From: Lates calcarifer
Lineage: Eukaryota > Chordata > Actinopteri > Centropomidae
Assembly (NCBI RefSeq): GCF_001640805.2
Contig: NC_066835.1
Coordinates: 21,272,182-21,336,181 of the forward strand
Length of the DNA stretch: 64,000 nt
Direction of reading: 5' to 3'
Shown: positions 32,680 to 44,554 of the stretch, one piece after another
How positions within the stretch are numbered: the stretch's first letter is position 1
How the letters are laid out: the number at the start of each line of letters is the position of its first letter
Notes under the pieces: generated by a model
Database searches by the model: none
Seen by the model: the letters and a program-made list of their open reading frames with translations, nothing else
What the model was told of the DNA's origin: nothing
Program-made: the position numbers and the translations under genes

Positions 32680-33247
32680 TGAACGGGGTGCTGTAACCAC
32701 TCTGTCCACAGTAATAAACTCCTGCATCTTCAGTCTGAACTCTACTGATGGTCAGAGTGAAGTCAGTCCCAGATCCACTTCCACTGAAACGATCTGAAAC
32801 TCCAGACTGACGGTTTGTAGCATAATAAATCAGGAGTTTAGGAGCTTCTCCAGGTTTCTGAAGGTACCAGTGAAGGTAGCTACCCATACTTGAACTGGCT
32901 TTACATCTGATAGAGACAGTCTGTCCCAGAACAACAGACTGAGCTCCAGGAGACTGAGTCAGGATGATGTCTCCTGATGAACCTGAAAACATGAAACAGA
33001 GGAGAAGGGTTAGAGACAAATCCAGCTTGGAGAAAGACGATCAACATCCAAACAGAAGAGGATCATTTCTTTAACATGGAGAAGAGATGGAAGAAGGTCG
33101 ATGCTGCTTGTTTCAGTGTTTCTCCATCACAGCAGAACATCATTGTGGTGAACCTGGTTACATCCTGAAGCAAAGTTTTCAGAAGAGAGTCTCACCCTGA
33201 ACAAGGAGCCCCAGGGTGGCCAGCAGTAGAGTCAGAGACATCATCAT
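32680..33247 (-). CDS. IgL V segment V16 (family B)
   Basis: Leader exon 33196-33247, V exon 32680-32982 (one codon longer than V13), RSS 32652-32679 consensus with spacer acgacgttgtat, octamer-like box 33342-33349. CDR1 [13 protein letters not shown]2 [16 protein letters not shown]2 region YYATNRQS, germline CDR3 GQSGYSTPF. Canonical residues present. Intact. The only complete family B V without a J-C cluster on its left. Confidence 0.92.
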
Positions 33248-33379
33248 TGTGCTGCTGGTGTGTCAGTGGCTCTGAAAGGCCTGGACAGCCACTGATCAAC
33301 ACTGGCCTCTTAACAGCTGGGAGCAGAGAGGCAGGACACATATGCAAACACACACAGTCAGTCAACTGTAACTGTCCTC

Positions 33380-33939
33380 AACAGATCAGACTGTTTCCCC
33401 CTCAATGCTGAGTGTCACCCTTCATACTGATATATTTACAAGTGGAGAATATATAAAAGTCTGGTAGTGAGTGGACATGTGGAAAAACTGAAGACCAGTT
33501 TCATACAGTCTGAGGCAGACCAACAGCTGCAGTCAACAGGAGGGAGTTTAGTTTACCTCAAATAAATTTTATTAACGTCTCGTTCTCTTCCACCATTCGG
33601 TGGAGTCATCAAGAATCAAGATGTTTTTTATAATTCAAGTGTTGGTGGAGTTTTCTCCTCATTCCTCCCTACTCCATGCATGTTGGATGTAGGTGAAGTT
33701 GTTCCAGAAATCCCTACTCTGCTTCATATTCTCTTTTAACAGTACATAATATAGCAGTGATTCAGTGTGAGGCTGAGATCAGAGGTCATGAGAAGGTATT
33801 TCATTATTCATTTTCCAGGGTTGGTGACTCTGGATATTTTTTTGGAAATCAGATAAGGACATGGGATTATAATGAGATATGAATGGATGGTGGGAAGCAC
33901 TAATGAAAAATATCAGTTGATTTCCACTTGCAGTAATTT

Positions 33940-33941
<2 letters not shown>
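33380..33941. other. V16-V17 spacer, no gene
   Basis: From 33485 onward a near-copy of 3068-3532 (downstream of V3). No gene recognised. Confidence 0.6.

Positions 33942-33984
<43 letters not shown>
33942..33984. repeat. (GT)n microsatellite beside V17
   Basis: About 21 GT units abutting the V17 3' flank. Confidence 0.9.
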
Positions 33985-33986
<2 letters not shown>

Positions 33987-34092
33987 TCAGTGAACTGTAT
34001 CAGTCTCTGCAGTAGCTTCCAGCTGCAGCAGTCACTTCAGTTTCTGTTCAGTCTGACTGAGGGAGGTTTTTGTACGACGCTTTTTCACTGTG

Positions 34093-34575
34093 TCAACGAC
34101 CACTGACTGTTGATATAATGATGACCCTGACAGTAGTAAACTGCTGCATCTTCAGCCTGGACTCCACTGATGGTCAGAGTGAAGTCAGAGTTTGATCCCC
34201 TGCCTGTAAAACGATCTGGAATCCCTGATACTCGAGTGGAAGCAGTGTAAATAAGCAGTTTAGGAGTTTCTCCATCTCTCTGTTGGTACCAGGCTAAATA
34301 GTGGTAGTTGTTATAAACATAAACATTCTGACTGGTTCTACATGTGATGCTGACAGATCCTCCCAGAGCAGATCTCACTGCTCCAGGCTGAGTCACTGTG
34401 ACCTGGCCTCTGGACTCTGAGGATACAGAGACAGAAACATAAAGCAGCGTCATGGTTTTGTGGGCTTCATTTCAGAGGGACGGATGTTGATAGAGGAGAG
34501 GAGTTTGATTCTCTGGACTTTACCTGTGAAGCAGCAGCAGAGGAGAGTCCAGATGAGGACGGAGATCAAAGTCAT
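34093..34575 (-). CDS. IgL V segment V17 (family A)
   Basis: Leader exon 34524-34575, V exon 34093-34416, RSS 34065-34092 consensus, octamer-like box 34694-34701. CDR1 [13 protein letters not shown] identical to V3, CDR2 region [10 protein letters not shown]3 FTGRGSNSD (Arg for Ser), germline CDR3 [11 protein letters not shown]. Intact. Confidence 0.91.
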
Positions 34576-34719
34576 GTTTTTGATGAGGAGGATTTCTGTG
34601 GCTTCTGTTTTCATGAAGGACAGCTGTCAGTCATCCAGTCTTCAACTCTCAGGACTATAAACTCTCCCAGAGCACTGGAGCATGGTGCTGCTGATGCAAA
34701 GTGGCTCTCTATGGAAATA

Positions 34720-35651
34720 CTTTGAAATGGTCTAAAATGGTTTCATGTTAAAGAAATTTCATTTCTAATTTCAGCTTTAATGTTTTGTTTCTAGAACAGC
34801 CTGTAATATTTGGTTCCATATTTAATGTTTCTTAATCATTCTCCCAGACTAAGGTTTTCATACCCAGTTGACATTTTGAGAATTTTATGGGTTTGAAAAA
34901 ACTGCTTAAATGTTAACAGTTGATTGATGATTGATTTGAATGTTTGTGTAATAAAATCTGACTGTTTAATGATGACTCCTGCAGACATGAAGAACACAGA
35001 TTATCATTTATAAGACTTTTGTTTGAAACTGCAAATAAACACTGGAATAACAGAGGGCTAGTTTTAACCTTTTACATTTAGTAATAAAACATGTCAGTTT
35101 TCAGGGTTAAGAAGTGATGTCTGACTGTTGCCATGGGTACTGAGCCCAGAAGTGAAAAACTGAAGACCAGTTTCATATAATCTGAAGGAGATCAACAGCA
35201 GTTGCACCTTCCTCTGCTGTAGTCCACAGGAGGGGTTGAGTTTACCTCAAATACATTTTATTAACCTCTGTGTCTCTTCCTCCAGTGGGTCTAGTCGTCA
35301 CATACGTGTGACAGTAAAAACCTTCTTTGTAATACAAGTATTTGTGGAGTTGTCTCCTCACACTTCTCCCCTCTCCATGCACCTTGGAGGTAGGTGAAGT
35401 TGTTCCAGTTGTTGTTTCCATTCCTACTCTGCAGCATATTCTCTTTTAACAGTTGAAATAGCAGGGATTCAGTGTGAGGCTGAGGTCAAAGGTCACGAGC
35501 ATGGAATTTATCATTAACTTTCCCAGGATGGTCACATTGGACTCTTTCAAAAATCAGATAAAAACATTGAATTATCATGAGATATGAATGGATGGTGGAT
35601 AAAATGTTAACAAATATTATTTGATTTCCATATGAAGGATTTCTGCGCATG

Positions 35652-35653
<2 letters not shown>
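34720..35653. other. V17-V18 spacer, no gene
   Basis: Diverged copy of the V2-V3 interval (2610-3532). No gene recognised. Confidence 0.55.

Positions 35654-35684
<31 letters not shown>
35654..35684. repeat. (GT)n microsatellite beside V18
   Basis: About 15 GT units abutting the V18 3' flank. Confidence 0.9.
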
Positions 35685-35686
<2 letters not shown>

Positions 35687-35792
35687 TCAGTGAACTGTAT
35701 CAGTCTCTGCAGTAGCTTCCAGCTGCAGCAGTCACTTCAGTTTCTGTTCAGTCTGACTGAGGGAGGTTTTTGTACGACGCTTTTTCACTGTG

Positions 35793-36275
35793 TGAACACA
35801 TCTTTACTGTTGATAGAGTGAAGACTCTGACAGTAGTAAACTGCTGCATCTTCAGCCTGGACTCCACTGATGGTCAGAGTGAAGTCAGAGTTTGATCCAC
35901 TGCTTGTAAAACGATCTGGAATCCCTGATTGTCGACTGGTAGCCCAGTAAATGAGCAGTTTAGGAGTTTCTCCATTTCTCTGTTTGTACCAAGCTAAACA
36001 GTGGTTGTTGCTATAAACGTAAACATCCTGACTGGTCCTACATGTGATGGTGACGGAGCCTCCAAGAGCAGCACTCACTGCTCCAGGCTGAGTCACTGTG
36101 ACCTGGCCTCTGGACTCTGAGGATACAGAGACAGAAACATAAAGCAGCGTCATGGTTTTGTGGGCTTCATTTCAGAGGGACGGATGTTGATAGAGGAGAG
36201 GAGTTTGATTCTCTGGACTTTACCTGTGAAGCAGCAGCAGAGGAGAGTCCAGATGAGGACGGAGATCAAAGTCAT
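35793..36275 (-). CDS. IgL V segment V18 (family A)
   Basis: Leader exon 36224-36275, V exon 35793-36116, consensus RSS 35765-35792, octamer-like box 36394-36401. CDR1 [13 protein letters not shown] has an extra Cys at the position equivalent to that in V6. FR2 [16 protein letters not shown]2 region [10 protein letters not shown]3 FTSSGSNSD, germline CDR3 [12 protein letters not shown]. Intact frame. Confidence 0.92.
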
Positions 36276-36439
36276 GTTTTTGATGAGGAGGATTTCTGTG
36301 GCTTCTGTTGTCATGAAGGACAGCTGTCAGTCATCCAGTCTTCAACTCTCAGGACTATAAACTCTCCCAGAGCACTGGAGCATGGTGCTGCTGATGCAAA
36401 GTGGCTCTCTATGGAAATGCTCTGACTGACTCCAACAGA

Positions 36440-37017
36440 GACTTGGATCACTCTGAGAACCTCCACAATGCAGTAACACACAGTTTACAGACTTTACACA
36501 TGTTTTCTGATGTAAATAAGGTGTTTAGAGACAAATCTCTGAATTTGCTCTACACAGACTTAAACAACCATTGCTGTCAATGAACTAAAGTTGACTAGAA
36601 CCTTTTTTATGTGCACAGGCCCTGTTAAATCAATGAATAAATAAATTACATTAAATGAACACATCTGTTATGAAAATAAAATAATCTTTGGTTGGATGAT
36701 GGACTGAGATTATTCAAGGTGAGCATTTTGTGATGTATAATAAGATGTCATCAGCATACCATCAGATTTCTGTGATTTGATATTAAAAATCAAACTTATT
36801 TGTGACTTTTCAATCTCAATAAGTGGAAAAATCAAAAGAGAAGTGGAGAAACAAGCAATTGTGTTCAATATTGTGGTAAACCTTGTGAAAAATTCTTGTG
36901 AGCTTGTACATTTTCTGTTAAACCATTTTACAATTATGTATAGCTGTGTGGATTAGGGGTTGACTGTTAGATAAACATATCTAAGCAAATTTCTATATGC
37001 ACATCTGTGTGTGTGCA

Positions 37018-37018
<1 letters not shown>
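36440..37018. other. V18-V19 spacer
   Basis: No gene. 36590-36660 (ccctgttaaatcaatgaata) looks like the 3' tail of a fish LINE. 36705-36760 holds the recurring motif. Confidence 0.5.

Positions 37019-37048
<30 letters not shown>
37019..37048. repeat. (GT)n microsatellite beside V19
   Basis: About 15 GT units abutting the V19 3' flank. Confidence 0.9.
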
Positions 37049-37156
37049 CCTCAGTGAACTGTATCAGTCTCTGCAGTAGCTTCCAGCTGCAGCAGTCACT
37101 TCAGTTTCTGTTCAGTCTGACTGAGGGAGGTTTTTGTACGACGCTTTTTCACTGTG

Positions 37157-37630
37157 TGAACACCCACTGACTGTTGATAACGTGAACACTCTGACAGTAG
37201 TAAACTGCTGCATCTTCAGCCTGGACTCCACTGATGGTCAGAGTGAAGTCAGAGTTTGATCCACTGCCTGTAAAACGACCTGGAATCCCTGATGCTCGAG
37301 TGGAAGCATAGTAAATAAGAAGTTTAGGAGTTTCTCCATCTCTCTGTTGGTACCAGTGCAAATAGCTCCCACCATATACATTCTGACTGGTCCTACATGT
37401 GATGCTGACAGAGCCTCCCAGAGCAGCACTCACTGCTCCAGACTGAGTCACTGTGACCTGGCCTCTGGACTCTGAGGATACAGAGACAGAAACATAAAGC
37501 AGCGTCATGGTTTTGTGGGCTTCATTTCAGAGGGACGGATGTTGATAGAGGAGAGGAGTTTGATTCTCTGGACTTTACCTGTGAAGCAGCAGCAGAGGAG
37601 AGTCCAGATGAGGACGGAGATCAAAGTCAT
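37157..37630 (-). CDS. IgL V segment V19 (family A)
   Basis: Leader exon 37579-37630, V exon 37157-37471, consensus RSS 37129-37156, octamer-like box 37749-37756. CDR1 [10 protein letters not shown], with His instead of Ala before the FR2 Trp, a variant shared only with V26. CDR2 region YYASTRAS, germline CDR3 [12 protein letters not shown]. Intact. Confidence 0.92.
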
Positions 37631-37789
37631 GTTTTTGATGAGGAGGATTTCTGTGGCTTCTGTTGTCATGAAGGACAGCTGTCAGTCATCCAGTCTTCAA
37701 CTCTCAGGACTATAAACTCTCCCAGAGCACTGGAGCATGGTGCTGCTGATGCAAAGTGGCTCTCTATGGAAATGCTCTGACTGACTCCA

Positions 37790-38384
37790 ACAGAGACTTG
37801 TTAGTTGTTACTGGTACAGTGCTGCATGTACAATGATGCACGTAAAGGAAAAAATTAAAGTTATTGATGTAAGGTTGAAAAAGTTCAGGTTTTTTGTGAA
37901 AATGTAATCGGTACATTGTACAAACAGTGGAACCAGCACTAGGCTGAGATGACAAGTGTTTGCAATGGCCATTTGTATTCTGTACATTTCAAAGTTAATT
38001 ACAGAGTAGTCAGAAATTCTGCTTTTGTCCCTGTCAGATTATGGGTTAAAATAATAGTATTGTAATATTCTGAAAAGAAATTAATTTTATGGTGGTGTGC
38101 AGAGGTAGGTGGTAACAACTCACATTTAGTTTGTTACATGTACTTGCAGCTACAATATGCAGATTCTGGAAATCAAGCTACTGGTAGAGTGAGACTCAAA
38201 AGCAAACCTCTCCACCCCTCCCTGGTTCATGACAAAACCAGCTCAAGTTCCCAATAAAACAAGGGAGACCACACAGTTAATCAAGGATTAAAGCAAAACA
38301 CATTTATTTAACTACTGGTAAACTATACACACATTTACTGTGGGTTATGTAGATCAGTATTATCAGTGGTGTGATAAACGGCTA
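37790..38384. other. V19 upstream spacer
   Basis: Near-copy of 19320-19914 and 41690-42270. No gene. Confidence 0.6.
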
Positions 38385-38480
38385 CCAAACACAAATTCAA
38401 CACTTGGAATCAACTCCAGACTTTTTATCTGCTGAATTTGTCATGAAATAATGAGGGAACAGGCCACACCTGGACATGAG
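38385..38480. repeat. Tc1-like remnant, short
   Basis: Short central fragment of the repeated element (ggctaccaaacacaaattca to aggccacacctggacatgag). Confidence 0.4.
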
Positions 38481-38715
38481 TATTTTTACTGGAGGAAGAA
38501 TAGAGTAGAGGAATAGGAATTTTAACATTTACTTGTCAAGGAAGCTTTGAAAGTTCAACAAGAAAAATCTCTTCACTCATACTATCCCTTGTTCCTTTAT
38601 GAGGTATCATTGGCTTTATAGTCCTGATCTACTTCTTTCCATTTCTATCAAATTACTCAATTCACAATCATGACATTACCATATCTAACCAATGATACAA
38701 CTGCCCGTGTTCCTC

Positions 38716-38830
38716 CAGCCAGTAGCTGAGGGAGGTTTTTGACTCTTCACTGTGTTAGCATGTCCTGACCACTGATAATGTGGATGGCCTGATATCACTT
38801 AGAATAAGTGAGAGAATATAAACAGTAATC
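38716..38830 (-). pseudogene. Decayed V 3' end/RSS relic
   Basis: gagggaggtttttg then, after 6 bp, CACTGTG. A 12-RSS shortened by deletion, followed by bases (cctgaccactgataatgtgg) resembling a V 3' end. A better-preserved cousin of the relics at 14160, 20300, 30535 and 42660. Confidence 0.5.
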
Positions 38831-38839
38831 TTTGAAATT

Positions 38840-39174
38840 TGGGTGATATTTATTTCTCATACAGTATTTTATCTTTTATTATCATACTGAGAAATATAAA
38901 TGTCACTTTAAAGGTTGTTGTTTATATATAAGAGATATGTGTTTTGGTTACTGATCAGGTTTTGGACTGAAAGCTGGTAAAATGTTTAGATTGTGATGTA
39001 TAGTAGAATGTCATCTGCAAAAAACCTCATGTGTGACTGATGTTGGTGGAATTCTTGATGGAAACTAGTGTATAATAGATTGAATCCTGGAGAAAGGAGA
39101 TAACAAGATCAACTGAACCTTTATATATAAATTAATCTGATCTTTTTGATCTTTTTGATGAAATGGAAAACGTT
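38840..39174. other. V20 downstream spacer
   Basis: No gene. Contains the recurring motif (gtgatgtatagtagaatgtc, about 38993-39012). Confidence 0.5.
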
Positions 39175-39297
39175 AGTGTGTGTGTGTGTCCTCAGTGAAC
39201 TGTATCAGTCTCTGCAGTAGCTTCCAGCTGCAGCAGTCACTTCAGTTTCTGTTCAGTCTGACTGAGGGAGGTTTTTGTACGACGCTTTTTCACTGTG

Positions 39298-39780
39298 TGA
39301 ACACCCACTGACTGTTGATAGAGTGAAGACTCTGACAGTAATAAACTGCTGCATCTTCAGCCTGGACTCCACTGATGGTCAGAGTGAAGTCAGAGTTTGA
39401 TCCACTGCCTGTAAAACGATCTGGAATCCCTGATTCTCGAGTGGAAGCAGTGTGAATAAGCAGTTTAGGAGTTTCTCCATCTCTCTGTTGGTACCAGGCT
39501 AAATAGTGGTAGCTGCTCCAAGTATAAACATTCTGACTGGTTCTACATCTGATGGAGACGGAGCCTCCCACAGCAGATCTCACTGCTCCAGGCTGAGTCA
39601 CTGTGACCTGGCCTCTGGACTCTGAGGATACAGAGACAGAAACATAAAGCAGCATCATGGTTTTGTGGGCTTCATTTCAGAGGGACGGATGTTGATAGAG
39701 GAGAGGAGTTTGATTCTCTGGACTTTACCTGTGAAGCAGCAGCAGAGGAGAGTCCAGATGAGGACGGAGATCAAAGTCAT
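39298..39780 (-). CDS. IgL V segment V20 (family A)
   Basis: Leader exon 39729-39780, V exon 39298-39621, consensus RSS 39270-39297, octamer-like box 39899-39906. CDR1 [16 protein letters not shown]2 region HTASTRES (FR2 ends IH rather than IY), germline CDR3 [12 protein letters not shown]. The adjacent GT tract is short (39175-39189). Intact. Confidence 0.92.
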
Positions 39781-39939
39781 GTTTTTGATGAGGAGGATTT
39801 CTGTGGCTTCTGTTGTCATGAAGGACAGCTGTCAGTCATCCAGTCTTCAACTCTCAGGACTATAAACTCTCCCAGAGCACTGGAGCATGGTGCTGCTGAT
39901 GCAAAGTGGCTCTCTATGGAAATGCTCTGACTGACTCCA

Positions 39940-40918
39940 ACAGAGAGTTGTTAGTTGTTACTGACACAGTGTTGTATGTACAATGATTTATGTGGAGGGA
40001 GAAAATTAAAGTTAATGGTGTAAGGTTAAAAACGTTCAGGTCAGATTTAAGTTCACTTTTAATTCTTTGTGAAAATGTAATCAGTACATTTTAGTGGAAC
40101 CAACATTAGGCTGAGATGACAGGTGTGTGTACTGGACATTTGTATTCTGTACATACAGCTATAGATAGCCACATTGACAGGTCAGTGAACTATTAAACAT
40201 TCCACAAAGAATGACATTTTTTCCGACCTTGTCTTTGTTTGGAGTGCACATGACCATGACTGCATGTGTGTTCAGGCCACATCTTACATACAGTAGTGTA
40301 CATATGTACTCAAAAAGCAATTCATTGTGTGCTTCTGTGCTGCACTTAAATTGATACCCTTAACAGTGCAATTTGATGGTTTCCTTTATACAAAAAATTA
40401 TATTCTTCTCCATTTTAATTATTTCTCTGCATGATTTAAATATTCTTATTTGAAATAACTTTGGACATCATTTTAATCTTTCCTGTTTTATGACGACCTT
40501 CTAACATCTGTCCAGGGACTACAATTAAAAAAATGTTCTGGTCAACTTTGGTTCTTTGACTACAATGTTTGTTTGTGTATACAGCCCCTGTTAAACAAAT
40601 CAATGAAAAAATAAATTACATTAAATGAGTACATCTGTCATGACAATAAAATAATCCTAGGCCGGATGTTGATGGACTGAGGCAATTCAAGGTGAACATG
40701 TTGTGATGTATAATAAGATGTCATCAGCATACAGGCACATTTTCGAGTGATTTGACAATAAAAGGGTGCTTGAGTTTTTGTGATTCTTTCAATGTGAGTA
40801 ACTGGTGATTTCAGAAGAAGTGGAAACAGTAGTGGAGAAATAACATCCATTTCAAATGAAAAATATATTTAGTTTTATTGTGATACAGCAGTTATTGTTA
40901 TATAAGTATTTCTAATAA
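39940..40918. other. V20-V21 spacer with probable LINE tail
   Basis: No gene. 40440-40620 (tctgtccagggactacaatt, later cccctgttaaacaaatcaat) looks like a decayed fish LINE 3' end. 40700-40730 holds the recurring motif. Confidence 0.4.
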
Positions 40919-41039
40919 GGTATGTGTGTTTCCTCAGTGAACTGTATCAGTCTCTGCAGTAGCTTCCAGCTGCAGCAGTCACTTCAGTTTCTGTTCAGTC
41001 TGACTGAGGGAGGTTTTTGTACAACGCTTTTTCACTGTG

Positions 41040-41522
41040 TGAACACATACTGACTGTTGATATAGTGAAGACTCTGACAGTAATAAACTGCTGCATCTTC
41101 AGCCTGGACTCCACTGATGGTCAGAGTAAAGTCAGAGTTTGATCCACTGCCTGTAAAACGATCTGGAATCCCTGATTGTCGACGGGTAGCATAGTAAATA
41201 AGCAGTTTAGGAGTTTCTCCATCTCTCTGTTGGTACCAGGATAAATAGTGGTTGTTGTTATAAACATGAACATTCTGACTGGTCCTACATCTGATGGAGA
41301 TGGAGCCTCCCAGAGCAGCACTCACTGCTCCAGGCTGAGTCACTGTGACCTGGCCTCTGGACTCTGAGGATACAGAGACAGAAACATAAAGCAGCGTCAT
41401 GGTTTTGTGGGCTTCATTTCAGAGGGACGGATGTTGATAGAGGAGAGGAGTTTGATTCTCTGGACTTTACCTGTGAAGCAGCAGCAGAGGAGAGTCCAGA
41501 TGAGGACGGAGATCAAAGTCAT
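41040..41522 (-). CDS. IgL V segment V21 (family A)
   Basis: Leader exon 41471-41522, V exon 41040-41363, RSS 41012-41039 consensus (spacer acaacgcttttt), octamer-like box 41641-41648. CDR1 [16 protein letters not shown]2 region YYATRRQS, germline CDR3 [14 protein letters not shown]1 GGSISIRC. Only a vestigial GT tract (about 40922-40930). Intact. Confidence 0.92.
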
Positions 41523-41689
41523 GTTTTTGATGAGGAGGATTTCTGTGGCTTCTGTTGTCATGAAGGACAGCTGTCAGTCATCCAGTCTTCAACTCTCAGG
41601 ACTATAAACTCTCCCAGAGCACTGGAGCATGGTGCTGCTGATGCAAAGTGGCTCTCTATGGAAATGCTCTGACTGACTCCAACAGAGAC

Positions 41690-42270
41690 TTGTTAGTTGT
41701 TACTGGCACAGTGCTGCATGTACAATGATGCACGTAAAGGAAATAATTAAAGTTATTGATGTAAGGTTGAAAAAGTTCAGGTTTTTTGTGAAAATGTAAT
41801 CAATACATTGTACAAACAGTGGAACCAGCACTAGGCTGAGATGACAAGTGTTTGCAATGGCCATTTGTATTCTGTACATTTCAAAGTTAATTACAGAGTA
41901 GTCAGAAATTCTGCTTTTGTCCCTGATCAGATTATGGGTTAAAATAATAGTATTGTAATATTCTGAAAAGAAATTAATTTTATGGTGGTGTGCAGAGGTA
42001 GGTGGTAACAACTCACATTTAGTTTGTTACATGTACTTGCAGCTACAATATGCAGATTCTGGAAATCAAGCTACTGGTAGAGTGAGACTCAAAAGCAAAC
42101 CTCTCCACCCCTCCCTGGTTCATGACAAAACCAGCTCCAGTTCCCAATAAAACAAGGGAGACCACACAGTTAATCAAGGATTAAAGCAAAACACATTTAT
42201 TTAACTACTGGTAAACTATACACACATTTACTGTGGGTTATGTAGATCAGTATTATCAGTGGTGTGATAA
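41690..42270. other. V21 upstream spacer
   Basis: Near-copy of 19320-19914 and 37790-38384. No gene. Confidence 0.6.
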
Positions 42271-42274
42271 ACGG

Positions 42275-42550
42275 CTACCAAACACAAATTCAACACTTGG
42301 AATCAACTCCAGACTTTTTATCTGCTGAATGTGTCATGAAATAATGAGGGAACAGGCCACACCTGGACATGAGACTGACTGTCAGTCAACTGTCCAATTA
42401 CTGTTCACCCTCTGAAAATAGAGGGACTGTGTATAAAAATGAACAATCTTGATGGCTTCATGTCAGATCCATTATGGTGGTGTACAGAGGCAAAATTATT
42501 ATAATTGTGTCAATGTCCAAATACTTATGCACCCAATTGTATATGTAGCA
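42275..42550. repeat. Tc1-like remnant, partial
   Basis: Right portion of the repeated element, like 19915-20195. Confidence 0.45.
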
Positions 42551-42659
42551 GATGATGATGTAACATTTAATCGCAATCCAAAATATAATCTACTTCTTTC
42601 CATTTCTGTCAAATTCCTCTATTCACAGTCCTGACGTCACCATATCAGACCAAAGATTT

Positions 42660-42820
42660 TTCTGCACATGTTCCATGAGTCTGTGAATGAGGGAGGTTTT
42701 TGTACAATGATTTAAAAAAAAAAAAAAATCTTGTTAACAGGCATTGGCCATAGACAATGTGCATGGCTTGGTATTACTTAGAATAAATGGGAAAATATGA
42801 ACTTAAAATTTGGATAAGCT
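42660..42820 (-). pseudogene. Decayed V 3' end/RSS relic
   Basis: Fourth near-identical copy of the relic at 14160; nonamer kept, heptamer lost. Confidence 0.45.
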
Positions 42821-43075
42821 GTGCAATGGATTCTGTCATTTATTTTTCACAGAGTCATTAATCAAGTCAATTAGGGAAATACAAATTTCGAACTGTATGA
42901 ACTTCACTGTTCATATAAAGGTGGAGTGAGTGCTTTGATTACTGATCAGGTTTTGGACTGAAAGCCAGGAGGGTGATTATATTGTGATGTAGAGTAGAAT
43001 GTCATCTGTCATCAGTTGAGTTTATTATGTGTGACTGATACAGTTAAAGGTCGTTTCAATAAAATTAATATAATT

Positions 43076-43098
43076 TATGTGTGTGTGTGTGTGTGTGT
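43076..43098. repeat. (GT)n microsatellite beside V22
   Basis: About 11 GT units abutting the V22 3' flank. Confidence 0.88.
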
Positions 43099-43206
43099 CC
43101 TCAGTGAACTGTAACAGTCTCTGCAGTAGCTTCCAGCTGCAGCAGTCACTTCAGTTTCTGTTCAGTCTGACTGAGGGAGGTTTTTGTACGATGCTTTTTC
43201 ACTGTG

Positions 43207-43689
43207 TGAACAGATACTGACTGTTGATATAGTGAAAACTCTGACAGTAGTAAACTGCTGCATCTTCAGCCTGGACTCCACTGATGGTCAGAGTGAAGTC
43301 AGAGTTTGATCCACTGCCTGTAAAACGATCTGGAATCCCTGATTGTCGAGTGGTAGCAAAGTAAACAAGCATTTTAGGAGTTTCTCCATCTCTCTGTTGG
43401 TACCAGGCTAAAAGGTGGTAGTTGTTCCAAACATGAACATTCTGACTGGTCCTACATGTGATGGTGACGGAGTCTCCCAGAGCAGATCTCACTGCTCCAG
43501 ACTGAGTCACTGTGACCTGGCCTCTGGACTCTGAGGATACAGAGACAGAAACATAAAGCAGCGTCATGGTTTTGTGGGCTTCATTTCAGAGGGACGGATG
43601 TTGATAGAGGAGAGGAGTTTGATTCTCTGGACTTTACCTGTGAAGCAGCAGCAGAGGAGAGTCCAGATGAGGACGGAGATCAAAGTCAT
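43207..43689 (-). CDS. IgL V segment V22 (family A)
   Basis: Leader exon 43638-43689, V exon 43207-43530, RSS 43179-43206 consensus (spacer acgatgcttttt), octamer-like box 43808-43815. CDR1 [15 protein letters not shown]2 GETPKMLVY (unusual Met and Val), CDR2 region FATTRQS, germline CDR3 [12 protein letters not shown]. Intact. Confidence 0.92.
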
Positions 43690-43849
43690 GTTTTTGATGA
43701 GGAGGATTTCTGTGGCTTCTGTTGTCATGAAGGACAGCTGTCAGTCATCCAATCTTCAACTCTCAGGACTATAAACTCTCCCAGAGCACTGGAGCATGGT
43801 GCTGCTGATGCAAAGTGGCTCTCTATGGAAATGATCTGACTGACTCCAA

Positions 43850-44554
43850 CAGAGAGTTGTTAGTTGTTACTGACACAGTGCTGCATGTACAATGATGCAT
43901 GTGAAGAAGGGTAAAAAAGAAAAAATGAATCATGTAAGGGTGTGGATCTAAATTCAGTTCTTTTCTTATTCATGAAAATGTGATCAGTACATTTTAAAGA
44001 GAGAAGAGCCAACACTGGGCTGAGACAACAGATGAATGCAATGGACATGTGCATTTGTTTATTTACAAATTATGTGACAATAGCCAGGAAATCTGCTTTA
44101 GTTCCTGATCAGGTTTTGGGCTAAAAGAAAGGAAAATAACAATATAATAAAAATTTTTTTTGATTCTGTTTTGCAAATAAAATTCATTCAAAATTCATTT
44201 TATGGTGGTATGCAGAGGTGGGTGGTGACGAGTTATACTTCCAGCTAGACTAGAATATGCAAGTTCTGAAAATCAAGTCACCGGAGGCATGAAATTTCAA
44301 AGCAAACCACCCCTCCCTGGTTTATGACAAAACCAGCTCAAATCCCAGATTAAACAAGGGGGACAACACAAATAATAAGCTAAGTAAAACATATTTATTA
44401 AACTAGTGGTAAACTATATACAAATGTACCGTGGGTTATGTAGATCAGTATTGTCAGTGGTGTGATGAGTGCATGAATGTGAGAAAGTGTAATGTGTGCA
44501 GCTGATAATGTGAAAATTCAAACCAACAGAACTTCAAAACACAACCAAACAAAC
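43850..44554. other. V22 upstream spacer, no gene
   Basis: No gene recognised. Partly similar to the V4 upstream spacer. Confidence 0.5.
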
